This document shows positions 49,878 to 58,265 of a stretch of DNA of 64,000 nucleotides, piece by piece. How positions within the stretch are numbered: position 1 is the stretch's first letter; each line of letters opens with the position of its first letter. Made by a program: the position numbers and the translations under genes. Source of the DNA: DATLLN01 sp963720885 (GTDB lineage: Bacteria; Actinomycetota; Thermoleophilia; Gaiellales; JAICJC01); contig CAVRGW010000004.1 of assembly GCA_963720885.1 (NCBI GenBank), forward strand, positions 248,001 to 312,000. The letters are read 5' to 3'. Under the pieces are notes generated by a model. It saw nothing but the letters and a program-made list of their open reading frames with translations. It was not told the origin of the DNA and did no database searches.

Positions 49878-52338
49878 CAGGCGGCGCCGCGTCGAAGTCG
49901 CCGTAGCGCTCGTGCATGAAGTGCGCCGCGGTCGTCATCCGTAGGTCGGTGACCAGCCCGCTCCGGCGGTCGATCACCAGCCGGTAGAAAACCGGCACGT
50001 CGGTGTACTGGGCGAGGGTGACGACGACCTGTGTCGGCGTCGACGCGACCACATGCGCTCCCTTCTGGCCGGCGACCCAGTAGGGATCGGGCACCTTGAG
50101 CGGATCGGTCTTCTGCTTCTTCCAGTCCGTCTCCTGTGTGCGGTCCCACCGCTGGTTGCCGATGATCCGCGCCTGCGCGCCGTTGGTGACGTCGATCGAG
50201 AGCCGGTCGGGCGCCTGGACGACGAACCGCGTGGTGACGCTGTGCGACGGATCCGACGACAGCACGTTGTCGATCACCATCGAGGTCTTCCGCAGCATCG
50301 CCGTCCGCGTCCGGGCGACGATCGCGGCGGCGGATGGCGCGTCTGCGGCGGGCAGCGGCAGGCGCGCCGTGACCACCTTGCCGTCCGGCCGCTCGATCGA
50401 CAGGGGCAGCTGCGCAGCGCCTGCCGGGACGCGGGTGGTGAAGCACACGGCGGCCGACCTCAGGCAGGGCAATGCGGGCCGGCCGCCGACCAGGACGAGC
50501 ACGTTGCGGGGCGCGCTGCCGTCCGGCGCCAGCACGGTGATGCGTGCCTGGCCGCCGCCGGTGCGCTGTGCCCCGACGGCCAGATCGACGGCCTCGGCGG
50601 CGCCCAGCGCGCCGGCCTGCTCCGGAGCGGGGGCGGCGCCGGGGACGACGGAGGCCTTGCCGATCTGCAGGTTGGCGCCGAGCGTCTCCGATCCGGAACC
50701 GATGGTCGCGCTGATCGTGCCGGCCGGGAGATCGTCGGCGAAGCCCGAGTATGCGCCGGGCGCGGTCCGGTCGAGCGTCACGGTGCGGGTGCTGCCGTCG
50801 GGCAGCTCGAGCAGCGCCTGCGCGTTCTTCGCGCCACCCTTCAGCTGCAGGGCGAGCGCGTTCGACCCGGCCGTGCCCGGCCAGATGAGCAGCGCGTTGC
50901 CTCCCTCGAGCGCAATCCGCGCGGGGCCGCCGCTGGGCGCGGCGGGTTGCCCGCCTGCGGCGGCGGCGCTGCCCACCGTGAGCTTGCCCGGCGGGAGGTT
51001 CGTCAACACTGCGACGGCGGCGACCAGCGCCGTCATCAGCCCGAGCTCGACGGTCACCGACCGGCGGAGGCTCGAGAACTGCGTCAGCATGTGCCGGTTG
51101 CGGTAGCCGAGCGCCACCAGCGCGGCCAGCAGCAGCGACTTGACGATCAGCGTCTGGCCATAGCTGGTCGACCACACCTCGGACACGCTGGAGAACTCGT
51201 TCAGGGCTCGCCCCAGGCCGGTGAGCGCGACGACGACGACGCTGATCAGCGCGATCGTCGAGAAGCGCCTGGCGATCGCCGTGCGAGCGGCCGAGCGCTG
51301 GGCGTCGGGCAGGCCGCGGGTGGCGTGGGGCGTGACCCATGCGAGCTGCAGCAGGCCGCCTGCCCAGACCGCCGCAGCCGCCACGTGCGCCGCATCCAGC
51401 GTGAGCGCCAGCAGCCCGCTGCCGGGGTCGCCGGCGTGGCCCGACAGACCCGGCACGGCCAGCGCCCAGATGCCGAGCACCGCGGCGGGAATGCCCAGCA
51501 GCCCGAGCGCGATCCGCCGGCCATACGGGGCGGCCGCGTAGGCGACGGCGACGATCACGGTGAACCCGGCGGTGACGTCGATGCCGCGGCCGAACTCGCG
51601 GCCGAACCGGGTGGCGTCGAGCGCCGAGGCGACCGGTCCGCGGTGGTCGAACGCCTCCCAGAACGAGACGCCGGCGACGTCCGCGCCCTGGATCGTCAGG
51701 GCGACCCATCCGCCGGCCAGCGTCAACACGGCCGAGGCGGCGAGCACCTGGTTGGCACGGTGTCGCTCGCGGAGGGACATCATCGGCCGGGCCTCGGCGG
51801 GCTCGGACTCCAGCACCGGCGCGAACACGAGCACGCGGTAGACGACGCCGCCGATCAGTATCAGCAGTCCAGCGAAGTAGGCGGTGCGGGCGAGCAGGTA
51901 CTTCCAGTCCTGGTCGCTGCCCGAGAACGACGCGGCCTGCGGCGGCGGCCGCCCGGTGCCGACGCCGAAGGCGAACACGCCGCTCTCCAGATGGCCGTCG
52001 GTCGCCACGATCTCCCAGCGCACCGTGTAGTCGCCCTTCGGGAGGTCCGCCTGCAGCGGGATGACGAGCGTCTTGACGTCGGTCTGCGAGGTGTGCGCCG
52101 GGCCGTCGGTGACCGGGTCGCCGTTCGAGTCGATCACCTGCGAGCCGCCGGCGACCGGCCGCACCTCCTGGTCGAACGTGATCAGCACCGACGCCGGCGC
52201 CTTGATGACGACGGCACCGACGGCCGGCGACGTCGACAGCAGGGTGGCGTGGGCCCACGCCGCCGCGGGGAAAGCCGCCCCCGCGGCGAGCGTGAGCCCG
52301 ACCACCGTGACCCGGATCAGGCGCGTGGCTTCCTCCAC
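49858..52338 (-). CDS. CopC-CopD copper-resistance fusion with C-terminal LolA-like domain
   Basis: An 826-residue protein. After a signal peptide, mature His30 (AWAHATLLSTSP) starts a CopC domain (30-128, with a second copper-site block VATDGHLESGVFAFGVG). A CopD membrane domain with about eight helices follows (about 148-450; ALTLDAAHVAAAAVWAGGLL, RFSTIALISVVVVALTG). Then come an extracytoplasmic beta-rich segment (about 470-640) and a C-terminal domain (about 680-820) whose alternating strands (TTRFVVQAPDRLSIDV, YRLVIDRRSGLVTDLRM) resemble LolA/LppX lipoprotein carriers. The last assignment is inference. GTG 52338 overlaps the YcnI stop. Confidence 0.9.
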   Translation of the reverse strand: MEEATRLIRVTVVGLTLAAGAAFPAAAWAHATLLSTSPAVGAVVIKAPASVLITFDQEVRPVAGGSQVIDSNGDPVTDGPAHTSQTDVKTLVIPLQADLPKGDYTVRWEIVATDGHLESGVFAFGVGTGRPPPQAASFSGSDQDWKYLLARTAYFAGLLILIGGVVYRVLVFAPVLESEPAEARPMMSLRERHRANQVLAASAVLTLAGGWVALTIQGADVAGVSFWEAFDHRGPVASALDATRFGREFGRGIDVTAGFTVIVAVAYAAAPYGRRIALGLLGIPAAVLGIWALAVPGLSGHAGDPGSGLLALTLDAAHVAAAAVWAGGLLQLAWVTPHATRGLPDAQRSAARTAIARRFSTIALISVVVVALTGLGRALNEFSSVSEVWSTSYGQTLIVKSLLLAALVALGYRNRHMLTQFSSLRRSVTVELGLMTALVAAVAVLTNLPPGKLTVGSAAAAGGQPAAPSGGPARIALEGGNALLIWPGTAGSNALALQLKGGAKNAQALLELPDGSTRTVTLDRTAPGAYSGFADDLPAGTISATIGSGSETLGANLQIGKASVVPGAAPAPEQAGALGAAEAVDLAVGAQRTGGGQARITVLAPDGSAPRNVLVLVGGRPALPCLRSAAVCFTTRVPAGAAQLPLSIERPDGKVVTARLPLPAADAPSAAAIVARTRTAMLRKTSMVIDNVLSSDPSHSVTTRFVVQAPDRLSIDVTNGAQARIIGNQRWDRTQETDWKKQKTDPLKVPDPYWVAGQKGAHVVASTPTQVVVTLAQYTDVPVFYRLVIDRRSGLVTDLRMTTAAHFMHERYGDFDAAPPVNPPPA

Positions 52339-52862
52339 GCGAGGAGCGCCACGGCCAGGCCGGCGACGGCCACGACCAGCGCGATCGCCGCCAGTCCCCG
52401 GCTGACGTCATCCGACGACGAGCCGCTCGCGGCCGCGGCGCCGACATGGATCACCGCCGTGTCCTCCCACGTCTTCGTCGAACCGTCGGCGAACGTCTGG
52501 ACGGCGACCATCCGCAGGTCGCCGACCGAGTCGGGCACCGACCCGGAGAACTGGAACAGGCCCACCTGCTCCGACGGGATGTTGCCGCCCTGCCACGAGA
52601 GCGCGGTCGCGCGGCCGCTCTGGTCGCGCACGACCTCGCCCGTGAAGCCGGGCGCGGGAGAGATCCCCTCGATGGCGAGCTGTTCCGGGATCGTGATCCG
52701 GAGCCCGGTCATGGGCTGCTCGCCCTCGACCGGCGCCATGATCGTGAACAGCCCTGCGCCTCCCGGCGCGATCTCGTCAGGGGTGATCTCGACATGAGCG
52801 AACGCGCTGGCGGGGAACGCCAGCAACAGGGCCGCGATCGCGGCCGCAATGGACTTCTTCAC
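52317..52862 (-). CDS. ycnI: YcnI-family (DUF1775) copper-associated exported protein
   Basis: A 181-residue protein with a signal peptide (1-22) and mature N-terminal His23 (HVEITPDEIAPGG), the copper-binding His of the YcnI family. WQGGNIPSEQVGLFQFSG carries the conserved Trp. It ends in a membrane helix (GLAAIALVVAVAGLAVALLA). GTG 52862 has GGAGGT 4 nt upstream. It overlaps the CopC-CopD start by 22 nt, so the two are co-expressed. Confidence 0.93.
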   Translation of the reverse strand: MKKSIAAAIAALLLAFPASAFAHVEITPDEIAPGGAGLFTIMAPVEGEQPMTGLRITIPEQLAIEGISPAPGFTGEVVRDQSGRATALSWQGGNIPSEQVGLFQFSGSVPDSVGDLRMVAVQTFADGSTKTWEDTAVIHVGAAAASGSSSDDVSRGLAAIALVVAVAGLAVALLAWRKPRA

Positions 52863-52903
52863 GTGCACCTCCACGGTCCACCATGATGACTACGAACAGG
52901 TCG

Positions 52904-53410
52904 TCAGCACGGTTCGGGCGGCGGCGCCCTGCCGCGCACCTGCGTGGGCACGAGGCGGACGTGGGGCCGCCGCGGCCGAGGCGACGTGCGGTCGCCGCGA
53001 TCCTCGGAGGGCGCGTCGCCGCAGCCAGCAAGACGAGCGGCCGCGTTGTGCTCCAGCCCGCGCACCAGCACGGCGGCCGCGAGCGCGAGCAGGGTGTGCA
53101 GGGCGAGGCTGCCCGTCTCGCCGGTGTGCGCCGGTGCCCCGGCGGCCAACAGCAGCCAGTGGCTCGCCAGCTCGGCCGCGATCAGTCCCGACGCGAGCAG
53201 AGCGACCGGCGCCTGGGCGAGCGGCTCGGCGGAGCGCGTCAGCGCGCGCCAGCCACCGGCGACCGCCGCCGCGGCGAGGATCGCACCGGTGAGCGCAGCG
53301 GCCAGCCAGGCCGGCTGAGAGGCCGCGCCCGTTCCCCCGTGGGACACCGCCGCCACGAGCGTGCCCAGGCCGGCAAGCCCGATCAGGCGGAACAGTGACG
53401 GTTTCTGCAC
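52904..53410 (-). CDS. Membrane protein in the copper gene group, unknown function
   Basis: A 168-residue protein with about four membrane helices (IGLAGLGTLVAAVSHGG, AWLAAALTGAILAAAAVAGG, VALLASGLIAAELASHWLLL, SLALHTLLALAAAVLV) and a basic, Pro-rich cytoplasmic tail. SHGG, ASHWLL and ALHTLL place single His residues in helices, possibly for metal. It precedes ycnI by about 40 nt on the same strand. GTG 53410 has CATACT 6 nt upstream. Confidence 0.72.
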   Translation of the reverse strand: MQKPSLFRLIGLAGLGTLVAAVSHGGTGAASQPAWLAAALTGAILAAAAVAGGWRALTRSAEPLAQAPVALLASGLIAAELASHWLLLAAGAPAHTGETGSLALHTLLALAAAVLVRGLEHNAAARLAGCGDAPSEDRGDRTSPRPRRPHVRLVPTQVRGRAPPPEPC

Positions 53411-53416
53411 GCTTCG

Positions 53417-53422
53417 AGTATG
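53417..53422 (-). promoter_or_regulatory. Candidate -10 box of the copper gene group (leaderless)
   Basis: CATACT on the minus strand, 6 nt before GTG 53410. Confidence 0.4.
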
Positions 53423-53465
53423 CCACCGACCGGCGGAGGTGCGAACCGCCGCGGCCGGCCGGCGG

Positions 53466-54866
53466 TCAGGCCACGAGAGGCAGCTTGGCGAAGCTCGACG
53501 CGTTCGGGATCACGTCGGCCGGGTCGGTGCCCATCCAGTCCTCGAGCATCGACGTGTAGATCTGGCGGTAGTCGGCCGGCACCTTCAGGTTGCCCCACTG
53601 GTCGAGGTCCTGGTCGCGGATGCCGGGGAACTCGGAGGCGATGCCGGGGTTGACACCGGTGCCGATCGCCATCGCCAGCCCGCCTGCGCCGTGATCGGTG
53701 CCGCCGCCGCCGGAGTCGTTGTCCTCGACCCGGCGGCCGAACTCGCTCCAGACCAGCGTGATCACCCGGTCGGCGATTCCGCGAGCCTCGAGGTCGGCCT
53801 GGAACGCGGCCAGGCCGCGTGACAGCTTGGTCAGGTTGTCGCCCTGCCGCGTTTTCTGCGAGTCGTGGAAGTCCCAGCCGTCGTCGAACGACATGCAGGC
53901 TACGCGGATGCCGACGCCCGACGAGATCAGCCAGGCCAGCATCGAGAGCCGCCGCTCGAACCAGCTCGGGTCCGTCGTGTCGTACCCGCGGCCGGACGGC
54001 GGCAGGGTGACGTCCGGCAGCCCGGAGAGCGTGTTGGCGATCGAGACGGCGCCGCCAACGGCGTGGTCGGCGGCCTCCATGCCGGGGCTCGCGGCGGTGC
54101 GCTGCGACAGCGAGTCGAGCGTGCCGACCATCAGCGACGGGTCGGCCCAGACGTTGCCCAGGGAGAACTGCGCGTCGTCGACGCTGGTCAGCACGGCCAC
54201 CGGGTTGTCGTCGCTCTTCAGCGAGCCGTCCAGCGACCAGTCCACCGACAACGCCTGCAGCGGGTTGTCGGCGACGCCGTTCTGGTCGATCCACCGGCCC
54301 AGCCAGCCGGTGGCAGGATCGGGATCGAGCTCACCCGCCTGCCAGAAGGCGCGGGAGTGGAAGTGGGACAGGTCGGGTGGCTGGTAGTCGACCGCCGGCA
54401 TCACGGCCATCTTGCCCGCGTCGTACAGCTGCTTGAAACCGGTCGCCGCCGGGTTCCAGGCGAAGTCCGGGCTGGCGGCCGGGCCGCCCAGCGGCAGGCA
54501 GGCGGCCGGATCGAGCTTGATGTGCGGGCGCTTGGTCTGGTACGCCGCGTAGTTGGCGCCCGTGATCGGCACCAGCGTGTTGAGGCCGTCGTTGCCGCCG
54601 TCCAGGAAGATCGAGACGATGATCGGATCGGTGGAGGGCGTGGCGGCGCTGGCCGCGGCCGCCTCCCAGATGCTGCTCCACGACAGCGCCTGCGCGCCGT
54701 ATACCGTGACGAACCCGATCGCGCCGTTGCGCAGGAAGTCGCGCCGCGACAGCCCCGCCGTCGCGCCCTCGAGCACCGCCCGGGGCAGAGGCACGCGCTC
54801 GCCCTGGCGGCGCAGCATCGTGCGCCGGTGGGAGGTCATCCAGTCGTTGCAGCCGCAGTCGCTCAT
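53466..54866 (-). CDS. DUF1501 family protein (Tat-exported, sulfatase-like fold)
   Basis: A 466-residue protein with an internal Tat signal (SRRDFLRNGAIGFVTVYGAQ, 40-59) after a 39-residue N-region that holds CGCN. The DUF1501 block IIVSIFLDGGNDGLNTLVPI follows, and later VWSEFGRRVEDNDSGG and DHGAGGLAMAIGTG. These proteins fold like alkaline phosphatase/sulfatase, with unknown substrate. The ATG has GGGAGA upstream. DUF1800 lies 13 nt upstream on the same strand; the pairing is a known association. Confidence 0.93.
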   Translation of the reverse strand: MSDCGCNDWMTSHRRTMLRRQGERVPLPRAVLEGATAGLSRRDFLRNGAIGFVTVYGAQALSWSSIWEAAAASAATPSTDPIIVSIFLDGGNDGLNTLVPITGANYAAYQTKRPHIKLDPAACLPLGGPAASPDFAWNPAATGFKQLYDAGKMAVMPAVDYQPPDLSHFHSRAFWQAGELDPDPATGWLGRWIDQNGVADNPLQALSVDWSLDGSLKSDDNPVAVLTSVDDAQFSLGNVWADPSLMVGTLDSLSQRTAASPGMEAADHAVGGAVSIANTLSGLPDVTLPPSGRGYDTTDPSWFERRLSMLAWLISSGVGIRVACMSFDDGWDFHDSQKTRQGDNLTKLSRGLAAFQADLEARGIADRVITLVWSEFGRRVEDNDSGGGGTDHGAGGLAMAIGTGVNPGIASEFPGIRDQDLDQWGNLKVPADYRQIYTSMLEDWMGTDPADVIPNASSFAKLPLVA

Positions 54867-54879
54867 GTGATCTCCCTGG

Positions 54880-56280
54880 TCAGTGCAGCAGCCCGTCGGG
54901 GCCGGCCATCAGCAGCCCTTGCAGCGCCTTCTGCCGCTCGGTGCGGTCGTGCAGGTCGAGCGGCGCGTGCCGGGTCTCGTAGGTGGTGGCGTAGGTGAGC
55001 AGCTTGGTGCGCGAGTCGAGGGACACCCACGGGCCGCCGAGCGCGGCGATCGCACCGGTCACGGCCTCGGTGGGCGTCTGCGTGCCGGGATCCGGCGGCT
55101 GGTAGCCGAGCAGGTAGTCGGCCGCCGTCCAGTAGGCGCGCACCGTGTTCGTGTTGAGGAAGCCGGGACCCTGCTTCCACCCGGACACGTTCGGCGGGTA
55201 GAACGGCACCTGGCCCATCCCCTCGAGGATCCATGACCAGCTGTTCTGGGTGATGAACTTGTCCTGCGCCCGCAGGCCGGAGGCGACGAACACGATCGGT
55301 GGCTTGACGAGGTCGGGCGCATCGAGGTTCTCCCACATCTTGGGATGGCGCAGGATGACGCCGAGCACCGGGCCGAGCAGGTGACCCGACGCCTTGTAGT
55401 TGTTCACCATCATCTGCATGGCGTCCTCGGGCGGCGGCACCGCGTGGAAGTAGTTCCACAGCGAGTAACAGAGGTACGGCGCGTGGTTCGGGTGGTGGAT
55501 GACCAGCGAGCAGACGTCCTGCCAGTTGTAGTTGCCGGTGTGGCCGAAGATCGTCTTCTGGCCGGCGTCGTGCGCCCAGCTCACCGTCGAGTAGTACGTC
55601 GGGTTCTCGCGCTCGGCGAGCGTGCCGTTCGCCGCCTTGTTCCAGTCGTACCGCCAGCCTGTGAGCGCGCGGGCGGCCTCGTGGATGTCGGTCTGCGTGT
55701 ACATGTTCGCGTTCGTCCAGAGGCCGTACGTCGCGTCCTCCAGCCCTGGGTCGTTGCCCAGACAGAAGAGCTCCATGACCTCGCGCGCGTAGTTCTCGTT
55801 GGGCTCGCCGCTGGTCGAGTCGGCGCCGTTCAGCCACAGCAGCATCGCCGGGTCATGCGTCATCTCCTGGAGCAGCGTCGCGAAGTTGCCCAGCGCGTAG
55901 CTGCGGAGCAGGCGGTTCTGGCGGAGCATGTGGCGCGTGTTGCCCACGCCGGAGTTGCTCGTCGCGAACAGGTCGTGCAGGTTGAGCGTCATCCGCTCGA
56001 CCAGCTGGTTGCGCGACCGCACCATCCGGTCGAGCCACCACAGACAGTCGTGGCCCCACTCGTCGAGCGGCGCGATCGGCTGATTGTTGACCTTCGGAGT
56101 CGGGCCGACCAGCACGTTCGTCCGAAACGGCGTCAGCAGCTCCTGCACCGCGTGGCCGAGGCCCTTGTGGACGTAGTGATCGAGGTGCGCGCGGTTGCCG
56201 AAGAATCCGGCGCGCCACAGCAGCCGCTTGAAGTGCGGCCGCGTCTGGACGCTGGGTACCTTGGGGTACTGCAGGGTCAT
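54880..56280 (-). CDS. DUF1800 family protein
   Basis: A 466-residue, mostly helical protein. Typical blocks are HFKRLLWRAGFFGNRAHLDH, MLLWLNGADSTSGEPNENYA, AREVMELFCLGNDPGLEDA and AARALTGWRYDWNKAANG. The reading shows no signal peptide at the N-terminus (MTLQYPKVPSVQTRPHF). ATG 56280 has GGAGGT at 8 nt. It is almost always paired with DUF1501, as here; the function of the pair is unknown. Confidence 0.93.
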   Translation of the reverse strand: MTLQYPKVPSVQTRPHFKRLLWRAGFFGNRAHLDHYVHKGLGHAVQELLTPFRTNVLVGPTPKVNNQPIAPLDEWGHDCLWWLDRMVRSRNQLVERMTLNLHDLFATSNSGVGNTRHMLRQNRLLRSYALGNFATLLQEMTHDPAMLLWLNGADSTSGEPNENYAREVMELFCLGNDPGLEDATYGLWTNANMYTQTDIHEAARALTGWRYDWNKAANGTLAERENPTYYSTVSWAHDAGQKTIFGHTGNYNWQDVCSLVIHHPNHAPYLCYSLWNYFHAVPPPEDAMQMMVNNYKASGHLLGPVLGVILRHPKMWENLDAPDLVKPPIVFVASGLRAQDKFITQNSWSWILEGMGQVPFYPPNVSGWKQGPGFLNTNTVRAYWTAADYLLGYQPPDPGTQTPTEAVTGAIAALGGPWVSLDSRTKLLTYATTYETRHAPLDLHDRTERQKALQGLLMAGPDGLLH

Positions 56281-56389
56281 CGGCGAGACCTCCGTTTCTG
56301 CGCAGCCCGCGTGTTGTCAGCGCGGGTCGACCCGGTCTCAGGGTGCAGCCGGCGGCGGCCCGCTGCCTCCACCGTTCGGGGGGTTCGGT

Positions 56390-57307
56390 TCAGCCGTTCA
56401 CCAGGCCCGACGTGTCGACGACCTCGAGGTCGTCGCCGGTGATCCGATTCAGCGTGCGCAGGTCGTCGTCGTCGAAGATGCTGCTCGAGTAACCGCTGAC
56501 GTACCAGGCGGAGCCGTTGTCAGCCAGGATCATGCCGTAGGTCTTGAGCGCCTGGCCGATCACGCGAGCCTGCGGCGACAGCTGCGAGAGGTCGAACGAC
56601 GCCTTCAGGCGTACGCGCATGCCCATCGGAGGCAGCGACGCGCAGCTACCCGATCCGGCGTCGTGACGGGCCGGGTAGATGTGGCCGGCGCACGTGTGCG
56701 GCACGGTGAAGCGCAGGGCGTGGTCGATCACCCCCGCGTTCACTTCGGAGCCACGGACGAGCCCCGGCAGGATCGGCAGGCCGGCCGCGTCGGCGCTCGT
56801 CCAGCCGTCGGGCCGCAGGGCGTCCGAGCGCATGTCCCAGATCGCGCCCGAGCCAGCGTGCCAGCCCTTCGACGTGTGCTTCGCAGAAAACAGTTCGTAG
56901 AGCCGGCAGTGATCCTTGTCGACCAGGATCATGTGGCGGTCGGAGCCGGCCTCGATCTTGGGGTTCGCCGGAATCGGATACGGCCCGGCGTTGGATTCAC
57001 GCGGCCACGTGAAGGTGACCTTCACCTTCTTCTGGGCGCCGGGGACGATGGTGATCGGGATGCCGTAGCCGGCGAACGAGCCGAAGTCGGGATGCATCCC
57101 GGTGCTGCGCCCGATCGCGTTCACCATCGTGTCCGAGTCGGCGGCGACGGGCAGCCCGTCGACGGGCTTGTTCCACACGTTCGTCGCCGGGAAGACCGGG
57201 CAGGCGGGCGCGTTGGCAAGCGGGGCGGCGGCCGGGCGGGAGACGCCGGCGATCAGGCCGGCGACGGTCACGGCGGCTGCGCATGCGGCGACCCGGGCGA
57301 TTCGCAT
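56390..57307 (-). CDS. Secreted protein of unknown function
   Basis: A 305-residue exported protein with a signal peptide (1-27, ending RPAAA). Mature sequence starts with CPVFPATNVWNKPVDGLPVA. Other striking blocks are SGAIWDMRSDALRPDGWTSA, VIDHALRFTVPHTCAGHIYP and the C-terminal FDDDDLRTLNRITGDDLEVV. It has conserved-looking His, Asp and Cys residues but no active-site pattern I recognise. It lies just upstream of DUF1800 and DUF1501 in the same direction, with 109 nt between (no feature seen there beyond the DUF1800 Shine-Dalgarno). Confidence 0.78.
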   Translation of the reverse strand: MRIARVAACAAAVTVAGLIAGVSRPAAAPLANAPACPVFPATNVWNKPVDGLPVAADSDTMVNAIGRSTGMHPDFGSFAGYGIPITIVPGAQKKVKVTFTWPRESNAGPYPIPANPKIEAGSDRHMILVDKDHCRLYELFSAKHTSKGWHAGSGAIWDMRSDALRPDGWTSADAAGLPILPGLVRGSEVNAGVIDHALRFTVPHTCAGHIYPARHDAGSGSCASLPPMGMRVRLKASFDLSQLSPQARVIGQALKTYGMILADNGSAWYVSGYSSSIFDDDDLRTLNRITGDDLEVVDTSGLVNG

Positions 57308-57353
57308 GGGGTTTCATCGGCGCCGGCGGAGGGGCTTTGTCCCCCCGAACGGG

Positions 57354-57359
57354 TAGGCT
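57354..57359 (+). promoter_or_regulatory. Candidate -10 box of the 57369 gene
   Basis: TAGGCT, 9 nt, ATG 57369; predicts a leader of 2-3 nt. Confidence 0.45.
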
Positions 57360-57368
57360 TCTCGCGCA

Positions 57369-57683
57369 ATGGCGATGTACGACAACCCGCCGATCGCAAC
57401 GCGCAACGACGTTGCCCACGACGTCGATCCCGAGCTCCGGGTGGGCGATCGGGTGCGGCTCAAGCGCAATCCGGGAACGATGCCCGGGCACGACGCGCTG
57501 GACGGCGCGCTGGGCACCGTGGTGCGCATGGTCCCGGGCCGGGTGGTGCTGGACATGGATCACGAATACGTCGCCAGCGGCCTCGTCCAGAAGCAGTTCT
57601 ACAGCTATCCCGGGGAGCTCGAGCGGATCGAACGTGTGGGCCGGATGGGAGCGGTCGACCTGTTCGCAGACGACCAGGAGTAG
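57369..57683 (+). CDS. Small cytoplasmic protein, unknown function
   Basis: A 104-residue protein with a disordered N-terminus and a central beta-rich core (LRVGDRVRLKRNPGTMPGHD, GALGTVVRMVPGRVVLDMDH) that resembles an SH3/KOW-type barrel. No catalytic motif. It precedes lemA by 18 nt in the same direction, but lemA has its own -10 box. Confidence 0.7.
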   Translation: MAMYDNPPIATRNDVAHDVDPELRVGDRVRLKRNPGTMPGHDALDGALGTVVRMVPGRVVLDMDHEYVASGLVQKQFYSYPGELERIERVGRMGAVDLFADDQE

Positions 57684-57689
57684 CTCCGC

Positions 57690-57695
57690 TACGCT
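57690..57695 (+). promoter_or_regulatory. Candidate -10 box of lemA (leaderless)
   Basis: TACGCT, 6 nt, GTG 57702. Confidence 0.5.
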
Positions 57696-57701
57696 TGAAG
57701 C

Positions 57702-58265
57702 GTGCTCATCGTCTGGATCGCGCTCGCAGTCGTCCTCATCGTGCTGGTGTGGCTGGTGGTCGCCTACAACCGGCTGGTGCGGCTGCGCAACGAGGCGGAG
57801 CAGGGCTACTCGTCGATCGACATCCAGCTGAAGCGGCGCGCCGACCTGATCCCGAATCTGGTGGAGACGGTCAAGGCCTACGCGACGCACGAGCGCGGTG
57901 TGTTCGAGGACGTGGCCGCGGCCCGGTCGAAGATGCTGTCCGCGGGGTCGGTCGGCGAGGCTGCCGGCGCTGAGCGACAGATGCGCGGTGCGCTGGGCCG
58001 GCTGTTCGCCGTGGCCGAGGCGTATCCGGAGCTGCGAGCCAGCGAGAACTTCCGCGCGCTCCAGGAGGAGCTCTCGGACACCGAGGACAAGATCGCCGCG
58101 GCGCGTCGGTATTACAACAACGTCGTCCAGCGGTACAACACCTCCCAGCAGACGTTCCCGACGAACCTGATGGCAGGAGCGCTCGGGTTCAGGCCGCGTG
58201 AGTTCTTCGAGCTCGACGACGAGGGCGACCGAGCACCGGTCGCCGTCGACCTCTCGAAGCCGTGA
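57702..58265 (+). CDS. lemA: LemA family protein
   Basis: A 187-residue protein with an N-terminal membrane helix (LIVWIALAVVLIVLVWLVVA) and a long helical domain. The family signature is YNRLVRLRNEAEQGYSSIDI followed by LKRRADLIPNLVETVKAYA and ARRYYNNVVQRYNT. LemA proteins usually lie next to an M48 protease, as here; the stop overlaps the protease start by GTGA. Confidence 0.95.
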   Translation: MLIVWIALAVVLIVLVWLVVAYNRLVRLRNEAEQGYSSIDIQLKRRADLIPNLVETVKAYATHERGVFEDVAAARSKMLSAGSVGEAAGAERQMRGALGRLFAVAEAYPELRASENFRALQEELSDTEDKIAAARRYYNNVVQRYNTSQQTFPTNLMAGALGFRPREFFELDDEGDRAPVAVDLSKP

